Positions 1 through 8,333 are shown, numbered from the stretch's first letter. The stretch: 43,389 nt of DNA from Thermodesulfobacteriota bacterium (GCA_024274915.1 JAJSAC010000047.1:1-43389), one strand, 5' to 3'. Made by a program: numbers and translations. Notes: generated by a model not told the origin, from the letters alone.

Positions 1-114
1 GAGTACATCGAAGGCTGGTACAATCCCCACAGGAGACACTCTATGATTGAATATCAGTCTCCCATCAATTATGAGAAAAGGCACATGAAAAAGAACCAAG
101 GACTAAAGCAGTGA
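1..114 (+). CDS. IS3-family transposase (OrfB) C-terminal fragment
   Basis: The reading frame is open at the left edge of the window and gives 37 residues before a TGA stop. It contains EGWYNPHRRHSMIEYQSP, the C-terminal signature of the IS3-family integrase-type (rve) transposase, close to the last catalytic Glu. The rest of the element lies outside the window. A terminal repeat follows one base after the stop, as expected for the 3' end of an IS3-type element. Whether the whole gene is intact cannot be judged here. Confidence 0.85.
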   Translation, partial: EYIEGWYNPHRRHSMIEYQSPINYEKRHMKKNQGLKQ

Positions 115-115
115 C

Positions 116-141
116 CTGTCCACTAAAACGGGGTAAGTCCA
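116..141 (+). repeat. terminal inverted repeat, right end of the IS3-type element
   Basis: The segment begins CTGTCCACTAAAACGGGG and ends in GTCCA. It sits just after the transposase stop codon and has the form of IS3-family terminal repeats, whose other end would start TGGACTTACCCC. The matching left end is outside the window, so the call rests on position and resemblance. The IS256 transposase ATG lies only 6 bp beyond it, which suggests the IS3 element landed in the left end of the IS256 element. Confidence 0.6.
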
Positions 142-1447
142 CTTGATATGAAAGGAGGTACCCAAGTACCACCTAGCAAAAGGATCGGCAAGGCCATGGA
201 GGAACTCTTAGAGCAGGGAACCGAGGGCTACATCCTGAGGGAGTTTTTGAGGCTGGGCAAGCAACTCTTGATTCAGGAACTCCTGGAGGAGGAAGTGAAG
301 GACTTTCTGGGCAGGGGCCACTATGAAAGGACCAAAGGCGATTTCAAGGGCTACAGAAACGGGTACGAACCCAGGAAACTCAAGGATATAGAGGGTGAGT
401 TGGAACTCATGATTCCCCAGGTTCGCCAGGCCCATGAGCCTTTCAATTCCAGGATAGCCCAGTTCTTTAAAAGCCACACGGACCTTTTGGACAGGTTGGT
501 GGTAGAGATGTATACCAGGGGCCTATCCACTAGGGACATTGAGGACACCCTGGTGATGCTCACCGGGGAGCAAGTGCTTTCCAAGGGCTCCATCAGCAGG
601 GTAACGGAAGCCCTCTGGAAAGAGTACCAGGCCTTTAGTGAGAGAGATTTGTCCCAGATCAAGGTGGAGTATCTCTTTCTGGATGCCATTTATGAAAGCT
701 TGAGGCGCTATGCAGATATGAAGGAGGCCGTTCTTTGTGCCTGGGGCATAACAGAGGACGGCCGGAAGGTTCTCATAAACTTAGGTCTTGGCAACAAGGA
801 GAGCTATGAATGCTGGCTGGAGTTTCTGAGGGATCTGGTGTCCCGGGGTTTGAGACCCCCTGTGGCTGTCACCTCGGACGGAGCCCCTGGACTCATAAAG
901 GCCATAGAGGTGGTTTTTCCCAAAAGTATCAGGATCAGGTGCTGGTACCATCGTATGAGCAATTTCAGGGGCAAAGTGCCCCAAGAGTTGTGGCCTGAGA
1001 TCAAGGCGGAGCTGGAAGGAAGCCATTAGAGACGCTGCCAATTATAAGCAGGGGGCAAGGCTGGCCAAGGAATTCATATCTCGGCACCAGGAAGAATATC
1101 CCTCTTTGATAAAGGCTTTCAAAGAAGATTTGGAGGCCCTTTTGGCCCACCTGAAGTTTCCTGTGGTGCACAGGAAGTCCATCAGGACCACCAACTTAAT
1201 AGAGCGATCCTTTGAAGAGGAGAGGAGACGAAGCAAAGTGATCCCCCGATTTCTGACGGAGAAATCGGCCCTGAAGCTGGTGTACGGGGTGTTGATAAGG
1301 GCCTCGGCGAGATGGAGGCGGGTGAAGATGGGTGAGACAGAGAAGCACCAGCTGAAACTCATCCGCGAGAGTTTGGGGATAGCAGAGAAGGAGGAAGTCC
1401 ATGTTTAGTCTGGGCTATCCGTTTTCACAGGGGAATTGGGACTTGAC
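142..1447 (+). mobile_element. IS256-family insertion sequence, left end lost, right end near 1447
   Basis: The element consists of the broken transposase gene plus about 40 bp of flank. The right boundary is estimated at about 1440-1449, because the minus-strand phosphatase-like gene reads as a recognisable protein up to about 1447 and then runs into unrelated sequence. The left boundary is not visible, because the IS3 terminal repeat directly abuts the transposase start. No target-site duplication can be confirmed. Confidence 0.6.
148..1408 (+). pseudogene. IS256-family (mutator-type) transposase, frameshifted
   Basis: Two reading frames together encode one IS256-type DDE transposase of about 420 residues. 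The first (148-1029, 293 aa) carries the N-terminal part with LLIQELLEEEVKDFLGR, the first catalytic Asp region (LFLDAIYES) and the second (TSDGAPGL), followed by CWYHRM. It then hits a premature TAG. The second frame resumes at about 1022 with AIRDAANYKQGARLAKEF and carries the last catalytic Glu region (TTNLIERSFEEERRRSK), ending at 1408. The break coincides with a direct GGAA duplication (CTGGAAGGAAGCC), a 4-bp insertion that shifts the frame. As read, neither part alone has all three catalytic acids, so the element is probably non-autonomous. A sequencing error is the alternative. Confidence 0.85.
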
Positions 1448-1594
1448 CGCCGAGCGATAAGCCTCACCAGGAGTGATGGGGTGAGAGTTGTCCTGTTTCT
1501 TTAAATACCAGAATGGAGCCGAAACGATGATGACCAGAATGATCACGGTTGCCATGACTGATCTGGCTGTTTTTTTATTGTGAAGGCGTTTCAT
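1415..1594 (-). pseudogene. dual-specificity/tyrosine phosphatase-like protein, N-terminal remnant cut by IS256
   Basis: A 59-codon frame starts with an ATG that overlaps the methyltransferase stop (ATGA). It shows a basic N-terminus (MKRLHNKKTARS), one hydrophobic segment at residues 14-31, then HPITPGEAYRSA. A membrane anchor followed by PG-x-YRSA is how DSP-type phosphatases of the fused DSP-PTPase/NAD-kinase-like group begin. After about residue 49 the sequence enters the IS256 end and stops. The HCxxGxxR catalytic loop is therefore missing. The overlap with the methyltransferase indicates it was once the last gene of that transcript. The family call rests on a short stretch and is inference; the truncation is seen directly. 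Confidence 0.55.
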
Positions 1595-2424
1595 TTCTGT
1601 TCCCTCTCGCTATGAAGCTTGGGAGCCGGGATGTCATTGCCTCTGCTGTTTGGGTCCGTGATCTGGTTGTTTTTTGTGATCTTAGCCACTCTCTTTTTCT
1701 CCGGATAGTTATAAGCTGATGGAGGTTCCAGCAGTCTAATGTTGAATCCATACTTCATCGCCAGCTCTTCAAAGTAGCTTAAGGGATACCGGAAGTTGAA
1801 TTTTATCCCTTTTCCTTTGTCCATTTTAAACTTTTTAGCGGGTTTAAAAGTGAAGAAGAAGGTGGATTCACTTCCCATTATTTTCCCTATATTTTGAAAG
1901 ATTTCTTCTATTTCTTCGGGTGGAAGATGGCAGAAGACGGAGTAGGCGAACAGAAAGTCAAAGGTCTCTCCTGAGAATTCTTTGAACTGAGAGTCAGCGG
2001 TAATTAGTAGTCTAGGCTTTCGGTCTCCTAAGTCTTCTTTAATTATTAATTGTTGGGCGATTTTGATGGCTTCTGGAGAGATATCGATCCCGGTATAATT
2101 ACCAGGATTGAGGTACTTAATGAAGTGTATTCCTCCTCTTAGAGTCCCGCATCCTATGTCCAGCAGGGAGTGTTCCGGTTTTAGTCTCTGTTGAACTAGG
2201 AATTGAAATTGCAGGTGACCTATCCTTTTCCACCGGCTTGTTTTCGGCCTCCATCTGCTTTCCGTGGGTCCTAACTTGATCTGCTTATTCATGCGTTCTC
2301 TGTATACCTCGATGTATCTTATGCGTTTTTTAAGGTACAATCTGTATAGGTAGTTTATCTTAACCGATTTCACTATTCTGGATGGAAGGTGGGCAATTTC
2401 TAACATCTGCTTCGAAAAGGTCAT
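1591..2424 (-). CDS. SAM-dependent class I methyltransferase
   Basis: This 277-residue protein has the class I methyltransferase motif LLDIGCGTLRGG (motif I), YTGIDISPEAIKIAQ (post-I acidic region) and FDFLFAYSVFCHLPPEEI (motif IV). The substrate is unknown; its place after envelope glycosyltransferases suggests a sugar or lipid-linked acceptor. A GTG at 2442 is possible, but ATG at 2424 has GAGGAAGG four bases upstream and is preferred. The gene is visibly richer in A/T and the protein richer in Lys, Asn and Ile than its neighbours. It lies 190 bp from the GT2 gene in an otherwise tightly packed string, which hints at separate acquisition. Its stop overlaps the start of the truncated phosphatase-like gene. 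Confidence 0.85.
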   Translation of the reverse strand: MTFSKQMLEIAHLPSRIVKSVKINYLYRLYLKKRIRYIEVYRERMNKQIKLGPTESRWRPKTSRWKRIGHLQFQFLVQQRLKPEHSLLDIGCGTLRGGIHFIKYLNPGNYTGIDISPEAIKIAQQLIIKEDLGDRKPRLLITADSQFKEFSGETFDFLFAYSVFCHLPPEEIEEIFQNIGKIMGSESTFFFTFKPAKKFKMDKGKGIKFNFRYPLSYFEELAMKYGFNIRLLEPPSAYNYPEKKRVAKITKNNQITDPNSRGNDIPAPKLHSEREQK

Positions 2425-2615
2425 TGCGCCTTCCTCTTTCACTTTTTCTTGAGGTTAGGTGCCGTGAGTGACGGGAGCAATGGCCGTTTTTTTGTCCTTG
2501 ATTCTTTTTGCGTGCTGGTTTCTTTTGGCTTACGATGGGCCTCTCAGATGGGTGGTACAATTTTGTTTAGTGGGGTAAAATTGGTGGTGCGGTTTTTTAC
2601 TGCTACCGTTGTGAA

Positions 2616-3506
2616 CTATTTCGCTTCTTTGATCTTAAACACCCCCTCCTCTTGGGCCTGGAGAAACCTCTCCAGATTTCTCTGGGCTACTCTGGAGAGG
2701 AGAGTTACTGCCAGGGGCAAGGGAGCAAAGTAGAATCCCCTGGGAACCCAGAAACAGAAGAGGAGATAGAAGATCAGGAGAGTCAGGCTCGTCTGGTAGC
2801 AAACCTTCAGGCAGTAGGTGCTCACTGGTTCTCCCTTCAGAATAAAGGGGATGGTGACCAGTTCCCTGAGGACCTCCAGAGTCCTGGAGAGGCCGTAGTG
2901 GGAGCTCCCCGTGAGTCGGGGCCTGTCTTTGATCCTCACTTCGGCCACCTCGTGGCCCTTCACGCCGAATATGGCTGGAATGAACCTGTGGAAACCGTGG
3001 GGTATCTGGACTTCCCTCACCACCTGGGCCCGGTAGGCTTTCAGGCTGCATCCGTTGTCATGGAGGGGAACTCCGGTGGCCTTCCCGATGAGCCAGTTTG
3101 CCACTCTGGAGGGCAGGACTCTGGTGAGGAAAGGTTCCTTCCTCTTCTTTCTCCAGCCAGAGACGGCCTTATAGCCCTCTTTCAGTTTTTCCAGTAACTG
3201 GGGGATGTAAGAGGGATCGTTTTGACCGTCCCCGTCCATGCTCACCACTATATCTCCCCGGGCATGGTGGAATCCCGCCGTGAGGGCTGCCGCTTCCCCC
3301 CGGTTCCTGTCCATTTCCAAGACCCTCACCTTGGGATCCAGGGCTCTGAGGCGATGGAGGATCTCTCCACTGGCGTCGGTGCTGCCGTCGTTGACATATA
3401 TGATCTCGTACTCCTCTCCCAGGAAGTCCATGACTTCTTCGATCTCCCTATAGAGGGGCTCAATGTTCCCCTCCTCGTTGTGGATGGGGATCACCAGGGA
3501 AATCAC
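2616..3506 (-). CDS. GT2 family glycosyltransferase, ArnC/DPM1-like (polyprenyl-phosphate sugar synthase)
   Basis: The 296-residue protein opens with SLVIPIHNEEGNIEPL, followed by IIYVNDGSTDASGEIL and the metal-binding MDGDGQNDP. These are typical of GT2 enzymes that transfer a sugar from a nucleotide to dolichyl or undecaprenyl phosphate at the inner face of the membrane. The C-terminal third holds one or two hydrophobic segments (about residues 228-270), shorter than the pair in ArnC or DPM-like proteins. The GTG start overlaps the aminotransferase stop (GTGA), with GGAGGTGAG as ribosome-binding site, so the two are translationally coupled. This is the only cytoplasmic sugar-lipid synthase in the cluster and a plausible source of donor for the ArnT-like enzymes. 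The sugar is not determined. Confidence 0.85.
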   Translation of the reverse strand: MISLVIPIHNEEGNIEPLYREIEEVMDFLGEEYEIIYVNDGSTDASGEILHRLRALDPKVRVLEMDRNRGEAAALTAGFHHARGDIVVSMDGDGQNDPSYIPQLLEKLKEGYKAVSGWRKKRKEPFLTRVLPSRVANWLIGKATGVPLHDNGCSLKAYRAQVVREVQIPHGFHRFIPAIFGVKGHEVAEVRIKDRPRLTGSSHYGLSRTLEVLRELVTIPFILKGEPVSTYCLKVCYQTSLTLLIFYLLFCFWVPRGFYFAPLPLAVTLLSRVAQRNLERFLQAQEEGVFKIKEAK

Positions 3507-4618
3507 GCCTCACCTCCGAAGAATCCTTTCACCCTTTCAATGACTTCCTGGATTTCGTCTTCCATCATCTCGGGGAAGAGGGGAATGGCCAGAATCTCCC
3601 GGGCCAGCCTCTCACTCACAGGGAAAGCACCCCGGGGATACCCTTCCCTTTCCCAGGCCCTCTGGAGGTGTAGGGGGACGGGATAGTAGATCCCTGTACC
3701 GATGCCCTTCTCCTTCAAGTAGGCTGCCAACTGGTCCCTTCTGGGTGTTCTGATGGCGTATCGGTGATAGACGCTCTTTTTCCACGGTGGGTCCAGGGGA
3801 GGAGGGGTGAGTTCCTCTATCTCCTTGAAGGCATGGTTATAAATCCGGGCGATTTCCCTCCTTCTCCGGTTTTTCTCTTCCAGCTTTTTCAGTTTTACCC
3901 TTAAAACCACAGCCTGGAGTTCGTCCAGGCGGCTGTTGAAGCCGTAAAAGTGGTGGTCGTTCTTCTTTACCTGGCCGTGGACACGTAGATAGTTGAGCCT
4001 GTGAGCCACTTCGGGGTCCTGGGTGACAGCGAAGCCTGCGTCCCCCAGGGCGTTGAGGTTCTTCACCACGCCGCAACTGAAGCAGCCCACCTTCCCAAAG
4101 GTGCCCACCTTTTTGCCCTTGTATTCGGCTCCGTGGGCATGGGAAGCGTCTTCTATGAGGAAAAGCCCATGCCTCTGACAGATCTCCAGCAGGGGATCCA
4201 TCTCTACAGGATGGCCGTACATATGGACCACCATAAGGGCCCTGCTCCGAGGGGTGATGGCTTCTTCCACCTGGTTGGGGTCGGGGCCAAAGTCTGACTC
4301 TTGGGCATCTACCGGTACAGGTCGGGCACCGGCCCATTTTATGGCCTCTACGCTGGCGGCGAAGGCATTGGCGTGGAGGATCACCTCGTTTCCCGGGCCT
4401 ATTCCGCAGGCAATGAGCCCCAAAAGCAGGGCATCGGACCCGGAGCCCATACCATAAGCGTATCGGATTTCCAGATACTCTGCTACCTCCTTCTCAAAGG
4501 CCAGGAGGTTCTCCCCGTTGAAGAGGCGCATGGTGGAAAAAACCCTTTCCCATTCCTCTTTGACCTGGGGTGCCACCTCTTCCCATTCTCTCTTAAGATC
4601 CAGCAGGGGTATGCCCAA
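3503..4618 (-). CDS. DegT/DnrJ/EryC1 sugar aminotransferase (GnnB/WbpE-like)
   Basis: This PLP enzyme of 371 residues transfers an amino group, usually from glutamate, to a keto-sugar nucleotide. IPLLDLKREWEE at the start, LIEDASHAHGA (Asp157 for the PLP ring nitrogen) and VVKNLNALGDAG (Lys186, Schiff base) are the expected family motifs. A much longer open frame extends upstream, but it runs through the preceding gene. The start chosen is TTG at 4618, with AAGGAGGA seven bases upstream, four bases after the preceding stop. Together with the Gfo/Idh oxidoreductase two genes upstream it resembles GnnA/GnnB or WbpB/WbpE pairs that make 3-amino-3-deoxy sugars. The exact product cannot be read from sequence. 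Confidence 0.88.
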   Translation of the reverse strand: MGIPLLDLKREWEEVAPQVKEEWERVFSTMRLFNGENLLAFEKEVAEYLEIRYAYGMGSGSDALLLGLIACGIGPGNEVILHANAFAASVEAIKWAGARPVPVDAQESDFGPDPNQVEEAITPRSRALMVVHMYGHPVEMDPLLEICQRHGLFLIEDASHAHGAEYKGKKVGTFGKVGCFSCGVVKNLNALGDAGFAVTQDPEVAHRLNYLRVHGQVKKNDHHFYGFNSRLDELQAVVLRVKLKKLEEKNRRRREIARIYNHAFKEIEELTPPPLDPPWKKSVYHRYAIRTPRRDQLAAYLKEKGIGTGIYYPVPLHLQRAWEREGYPRGAFPVSERLAREILAIPLFPEMMEDEIQEVIERVKGFFGGEA

Positions 4619-4622
4619 TGTC

Positions 4623-6251
4623 TTATCCTCCTTCAAAATCTTTATTGGAAAATAAGGTAAACCTGTGGCCACAGGGCTGCCTGGCCAGGGGTTTGATTCC
4701 CAGTTTTTGGCAATAGTGACGAAAGTACTTGCCCTTGGTGATGAGATAGATCTTTCCCCTTTTGGCCAGGATCCTTTTGAGGTTCTCCTCCCCTTTACCC
4801 ACCACGGGGATGGGTGCCATCCTGGTGTAGAAGTTGAACTCCCCGGCATGGGGGGTCTTGATGCCGAAGAGCATGAGGGGGGCCTTGTCCCTCCGGGAGA
4901 GTTCCACGGCTTTCTTGCAAAGGGTTTTCACGGACTTGCATGGGTCGGCCCTGGGCACCACCAGGAGAAAGGAGAAGAGGAGGGTCGCCCCCATCAAGAG
5001 GGTGATGTACTCCCTGATTGGGATGGGTTTTTCTCTCATCCCTTTGAGGCCCAGGGCCGTGAAGATCAACAGGACGCATCCCAAACCCAAGAGGGGGATG
5101 AAGAGCATCTCGAGCTTCAGGTAAGCAGCCAAGGGTGCTCCTATGCCCACAATGGGCAGGACTCCCAGAAGAAGGTAAAAGGGGTACTTCACCCCCTTTT
5201 CCATTTCCGGGAGGGCCGAGGTTCTACCCTGGAGGAGGGCCTCCTGGAGGTAGAGGGCTATCATAAGGGCTATGGCAGGGTAGAGGGGAAGTAGGTAGGT
5301 GGCCCTTTTGGTCTTGGCTATGGAGAAGAAGATGAAGTTGGCAGTAAACCACCAGAAGAGAAGGAGATAGGGTTTTTTCTTCTCCTCCGGCAATTTGAGG
5401 CCGTATAAGATAGCTCCAGGCAGGAAGAGGGACCAGGGGAAGGCGTCCAGTATAATGTGATAAAAGTAGAAGAGGGGGCCGTGGCGGTGGACCTTGGTGT
5501 GGAGAAAGAGGGCCGAGGTCTTGTAGTAGATCTGGTCCAGGGCGTAGCCACCTCCCAATTTAAGGCAGGCGGGCACCAACCACGAGAAGTAGAAGAGAAA
5601 GGATAAAGGTAGGGCCAACCAGAACTCCTTCTCCTTGAGGATGTGGATGTCCCTGGTGTGGAGGTGGTAGCAGGCCAGGGCAAGCCCCGGAACAGAGAAG
5701 GCCACAGGGCCCTTTCCCAGGGCCCCTATACCCACAGCGCTGAACCCCAGGGCGTAAAACAGGAGCTTTTTTCTTTTTTCCCTCCTGGCCACCTGATTGC
5801 CAAAGTAGAAAGCCATGATGGCCATGACGACCAGGAGAGTTAGGGGTATGTCCATCTTGGCCCTTCTGGCTTCCCAGGCGAACCAGGGGGTAGTGATGAG
5901 GATGAGGCTGCCCCAGAAGCCTACCCGGGGTGAAAAGAGGCGGGATCCAAAGTACAGGGTGGCAAGAGCGGTTATCAGGCCCATTAAGGCTACGGGTAGT
6001 CTCGCTGCCCACTCCTTCACACCAAAGAGCTTGTAAGAGAGGGCATCTAGCCAGAAGAGGAGAGGAGGTTTCTTGGTGTAGACTTCCCCGTTGAGGTGGG
6101 GAACGAGGTAATCCCCCGTTACCACCATCTCCCTGGCTACTTCAGCATAGCGGGGTTCGTCGGGGGACCAGAGGCCCCAGCCTCCCAGGTTGGTGAAAAG
6201 GAGCAGTAAGGAGACCAGAAGGACAATGATCCAGTGGAAGCCTTTCTTCAC
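4623..6251 (-). CDS. ArnT-like integral membrane glycosyltransferase (GT39/GT83 type), paralogue A
   Basis: This protein has 542 residues and about a dozen hydrophobic segments. The first periplasmic loop has WSPDEPRYAEVAREM (Asp31-Glu32) and YTKKPPLLFWL (Lys61), both hallmarks of ArnT/PMT enzymes, followed by ARRAKMDIPLTL with the second conserved Asp. The later SIAKTKRATYLLPLYPA is also typical. These enzymes transfer a sugar from polyprenyl phosphate to lipid A, protein or glycan at the outer face of the inner membrane. The open frame extends far upstream, but GTG at 6251, two bases after the preceding stop and just before the first membrane helix, is the sensible start. A soluble C-terminal segment ends with KIYLITKGKYF, a motif shared with the three other paralogues. 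Acceptor and sugar are unknown. Confidence 0.88.
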   Translation of the reverse strand: MKKGFHWIIVLLVSLLLLFTNLGGWGLWSPDEPRYAEVAREMVVTGDYLVPHLNGEVYTKKPPLLFWLDALSYKLFGVKEWAARLPVALMGLITALATLYFGSRLFSPRVGFWGSLILITTPWFAWEARRAKMDIPLTLLVVMAIMAFYFGNQVARREKRKKLLFYALGFSAVGIGALGKGPVAFSVPGLALACYHLHTRDIHILKEKEFWLALPLSFLFYFSWLVPACLKLGGGYALDQIYYKTSALFLHTKVHRHGPLFYFYHIILDAFPWSLFLPGAILYGLKLPEEKKKPYLLLFWWFTANFIFFSIAKTKRATYLLPLYPAIALMIALYLQEALLQGRTSALPEMEKGVKYPFYLLLGVLPIVGIGAPLAAYLKLEMLFIPLLGLGCVLLIFTALGLKGMREKPIPIREYITLLMGATLLFSFLLVVPRADPCKSVKTLCKKAVELSRRDKAPLMLFGIKTPHAGEFNFYTRMAPIPVVGKGEENLKRILAKRGKIYLITKGKYFRHYCQKLGIKPLARQPCGHRFTLFSNKDFEGG

Positions 6252-6253
6252 CC

Positions 6254-7327
6254 TCAGCCTACCCCCAGTCTGGATTTCTCCGGAACGAAGGGGAGGGTTA
6301 CTTCCTCTCCCCTTTCCACCGACTCGTAAGCGGCCTGGATGATCTCCAAGGCTCTGACGCCCTCTTCCCCCAGGGCCAGGCCATAGGGGAGGGTGGTTCC
6401 ATCCTTCAGGATATACTCTACCACTTTTTGGAGGTACTGGTGATGGCCGAAGCCGTACACATCTGGTGGATTCTCGTGGTATTTCTCTTGAACTATTTCG
6501 TCTTCGGGTAAGGGTTCCTCGAAGTTCCATAGGTTGATCTTGTTCATGGCGAAGCCACCCAGCTCCACAGTGCCCTTTTCTCCTATAATGGTGAGGGATC
6601 CTTCCAGGTCTTTTGGCCTGGCGCACACCGTGGCCTCTATGGTGCCCAGGGCTCCGCTTTCGAACTTCAGCACCGCGACGATGGTGTCTTCTGCTTCCAT
6701 ATTGATGAGACTTCTGTTGGCTTTAGCGAAGACACTCTTCACCGGTCCCATCATCCATTGGAGCATGTCCACGTAGTGGCATGCCTGGTTGGCCAGTACT
6801 CCCCCATCCATGGCCCAGGTACCCCTCCAGGGATCGGCCTCATAGTAGTCCTGTCTTCTGCACCAGTAGAGGCGTGCAGAGCCCAGAATGAGTTTTCCGA
6901 ACCTTCCAGCTTCCAGGGCCTTTCTTAGCTTCACCACGGGCAGATTGAAACGGTTCTGGACCACGGTGATGAGGTGGAGGCCCCTTTGGTTGGCCACTTC
7001 CACCATCTGACGGGCCTCTGAGAGAAGGAGGGCGATAGGCTTCTCCACCAGGATATGTTTGTTGAATCTCCTTATCGCTTCCAGGGCGATCTTGCCGTGG
7101 GTGCCTGACGGAGTGAGGATATCCACCACATCTATCTCTTCCCTTTCCAGCATCTTGCGGAAATCGGTGTACCAGGGGACTTCAAACTGGTGAGAAAAGG
7201 CCTTCGCCTTTTCCGGGTTGATGTCACACACGGCTGTCAGCCTGGCTTCTGGTATGCTGGTCAGGATCCTGGAGTGCCGGGAAGCGATGCGCCCGCAGCC
7301 TATTAGAGCGAACTTCAAGGTTTTCAT
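6254..7327 (-). CDS. Gfo/Idh/MocA-family NAD-dependent sugar oxidoreductase (GnnA/WbpB-like)
   Basis: The 357-residue protein begins with a Rossmann fold (FALIGCGRIASRHSRIL) and has HILVEKPIAL with Glu-Lys-Pro at about 95-97, which is diagnostic of the family. It continues with MDGGVLANQACHYVDMLQWM, a pattern frequent in WlbA/WbpB-type nucleotide-sugar dehydrogenases where the His is catalytic. Such enzymes oxidise the 3-hydroxyl of a UDP-HexNAc derivative to a 3-keto sugar, which a DegT enzyme then aminates. The gene sits 2-5 bp from its neighbours within the envelope operon. Family membership is secure; substrate assignment is inference from the partner aminotransferase. Confidence 0.85.
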   Translation of the reverse strand: MKTLKFALIGCGRIASRHSRILTSIPEARLTAVCDINPEKAKAFSHQFEVPWYTDFRKMLEREEIDVVDILTPSGTHGKIALEAIRRFNKHILVEKPIALLLSEARQMVEVANQRGLHLITVVQNRFNLPVVKLRKALEAGRFGKLILGSARLYWCRRQDYYEADPWRGTWAMDGGVLANQACHYVDMLQWMMGPVKSVFAKANRSLINMEAEDTIVAVLKFESGALGTIEATVCARPKDLEGSLTIIGEKGTVELGGFAMNKINLWNFEEPLPEDEIVQEKYHENPPDVYGFGHHQYLQKVVEYILKDGTTLPYGLALGEEGVRALEIIQAAYESVERGEEVTLPFVPEKSRLGVG

Positions 7328-7331
7328 ATCT

Positions 7332-8312
7332 CTATCCTCCTGGGGGGCTAGTCTCTTCCTTGGTTTTTCTAAATAAGGCCGCCAGGTAGGCGGGGATCCC
7401 TATAAGAAGGGAGAAGAGGAGGATGGTGAGGTGGAGGGAGAACCCCAGGGTTACGGCCCTCTTCCTGGCCATGCCCATGAACATGAAAGCCCCTGCCCAT
7501 CCCGCCTCGAACATGCCAAACTCGGCGAAGGTTTGGAGGGGAAGGGCTGCTACCAGCTCAGATGCCGTGCTTCCCAGGACCACTTTCCAGTAATTGAGGT
7601 GGAAGGTGGTGGAGATGAGGAGCTTCTTGGCTATAAGGAAAAAGGCCCCGAATTTGACCACCCATATGGCCAGGGAAAGGGCCATAAGACCCACCAGCTT
7701 CTTCCCTTTCCACAGGCGTCTGTATTGCTCCTGGGCCTGGACAAGAGGGACGCTGAACCGCTCTCTTTTAGAGGTGTTCTTCAGGGTCCACAGCACGAGA
7801 GAAAGGGCGTATGGGATGGTGAAAATCATTCCCAGGAAGACGAGAATTATCAGAAAGACCGCGGAGAACTTGGTTACAGGCATGTTGAGACAGATGAGGG
7901 AGATGAAGAAGAGGGGACCCAGACTGCAGAGGTCGGCTAGGCGGGCACTCACCAAGGTGGAGGTGGAGATGCCCACGGGGATATTGTGAAACCTCTTACA
8001 AAAGTAGGGGAAGGTCAGCTCCCCGCTCCTGAAGGGGAAGACGTTGTTGGACACGGTATGAAGGGCGACTATATGGAAGATGGAGGGGAGGGGAAAGACG
8101 CGGCCTAGGAGGAACTGCCACCTTAGGGCTCTGAGGAGGTAGGATGCGAGATAGATGAGGAAGGGGAAGAGGAGTTGTCCGGTGAGGAGGGAGGTGAGGT
8201 TCTCTTTGAGGGTAGGGATATCCAGTTGCCAGAATATGAGGAGCAGCAAGAGAACGGTTAGAAAGAAGATTCCGTAGTTTTTAACCCCCTTCGCCAGCAA
8301 TGTTTTCTCCAA
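7332..8312 (-). CDS. UPF0104/LPG-synthase transmembrane-domain protein
   Basis: This polytopic protein has 326 residues and about eight hydrophobic segments. It carries SYLLRALRWQFLLGR followed by ALHTVSNNVFPFRSGE, the pattern of the LPG_synthase_TM (UPF0104/AglD) family. Members include the membrane half of MprF, which flips lysyl-phosphatidylglycerol, and proteins linked to polyprenyl-sugar transfer. The gene lacks the soluble synthase domain of MprF, so it is the flippase-like module only. In this operon it could move a lipid-linked sugar or modified lipid across the inner membrane; that role is inferred. The start is TTG at 8312, with GGGAAAGGA a few bases upstream. The gene is packed between an ArnT-like gene and the oxidoreductase. 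Confidence 0.8.
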   Translation of the reverse strand: MEKTLLAKGVKNYGIFFLTVLLLLLIFWQLDIPTLKENLTSLLTGQLLFPFLIYLASYLLRALRWQFLLGRVFPLPSIFHIVALHTVSNNVFPFRSGELTFPYFCKRFHNIPVGISTSTLVSARLADLCSLGPLFFISLICLNMPVTKFSAVFLIILVFLGMIFTIPYALSLVLWTLKNTSKRERFSVPLVQAQEQYRRLWKGKKLVGLMALSLAIWVVKFGAFFLIAKKLLISTTFHLNYWKVVLGSTASELVAALPLQTFAEFGMFEAGWAGAFMFMGMARKRAVTLGFSLHLTILLFSLLIGIPAYLAALFRKTKEETSPPGG

Positions 8313-8333
8313 GAAATCCTTTCCCTTGAGGTT

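Noticed and set aside
148-1408. Programmed frameshift in the IS256 transposase
   Set aside because: IS256 elements are not known to use it, and a tandem GGAA duplication explains the break more simply; no slippery heptamer was seen.
2449-3686. Plus-strand open frames opposite the GT2 and aminotransferase genes
   Set aside because: They are antisense shadows with no domains or ribosome-binding sites; the minus-strand proteins are clearly the real genes.
3503-4849. 448-residue aminotransferase with an N-terminal extension
   Set aside because: The extra 77 residues lie in the previous gene's coding region and have no family features; a strong ribosome-binding site precedes TTG at 4618.
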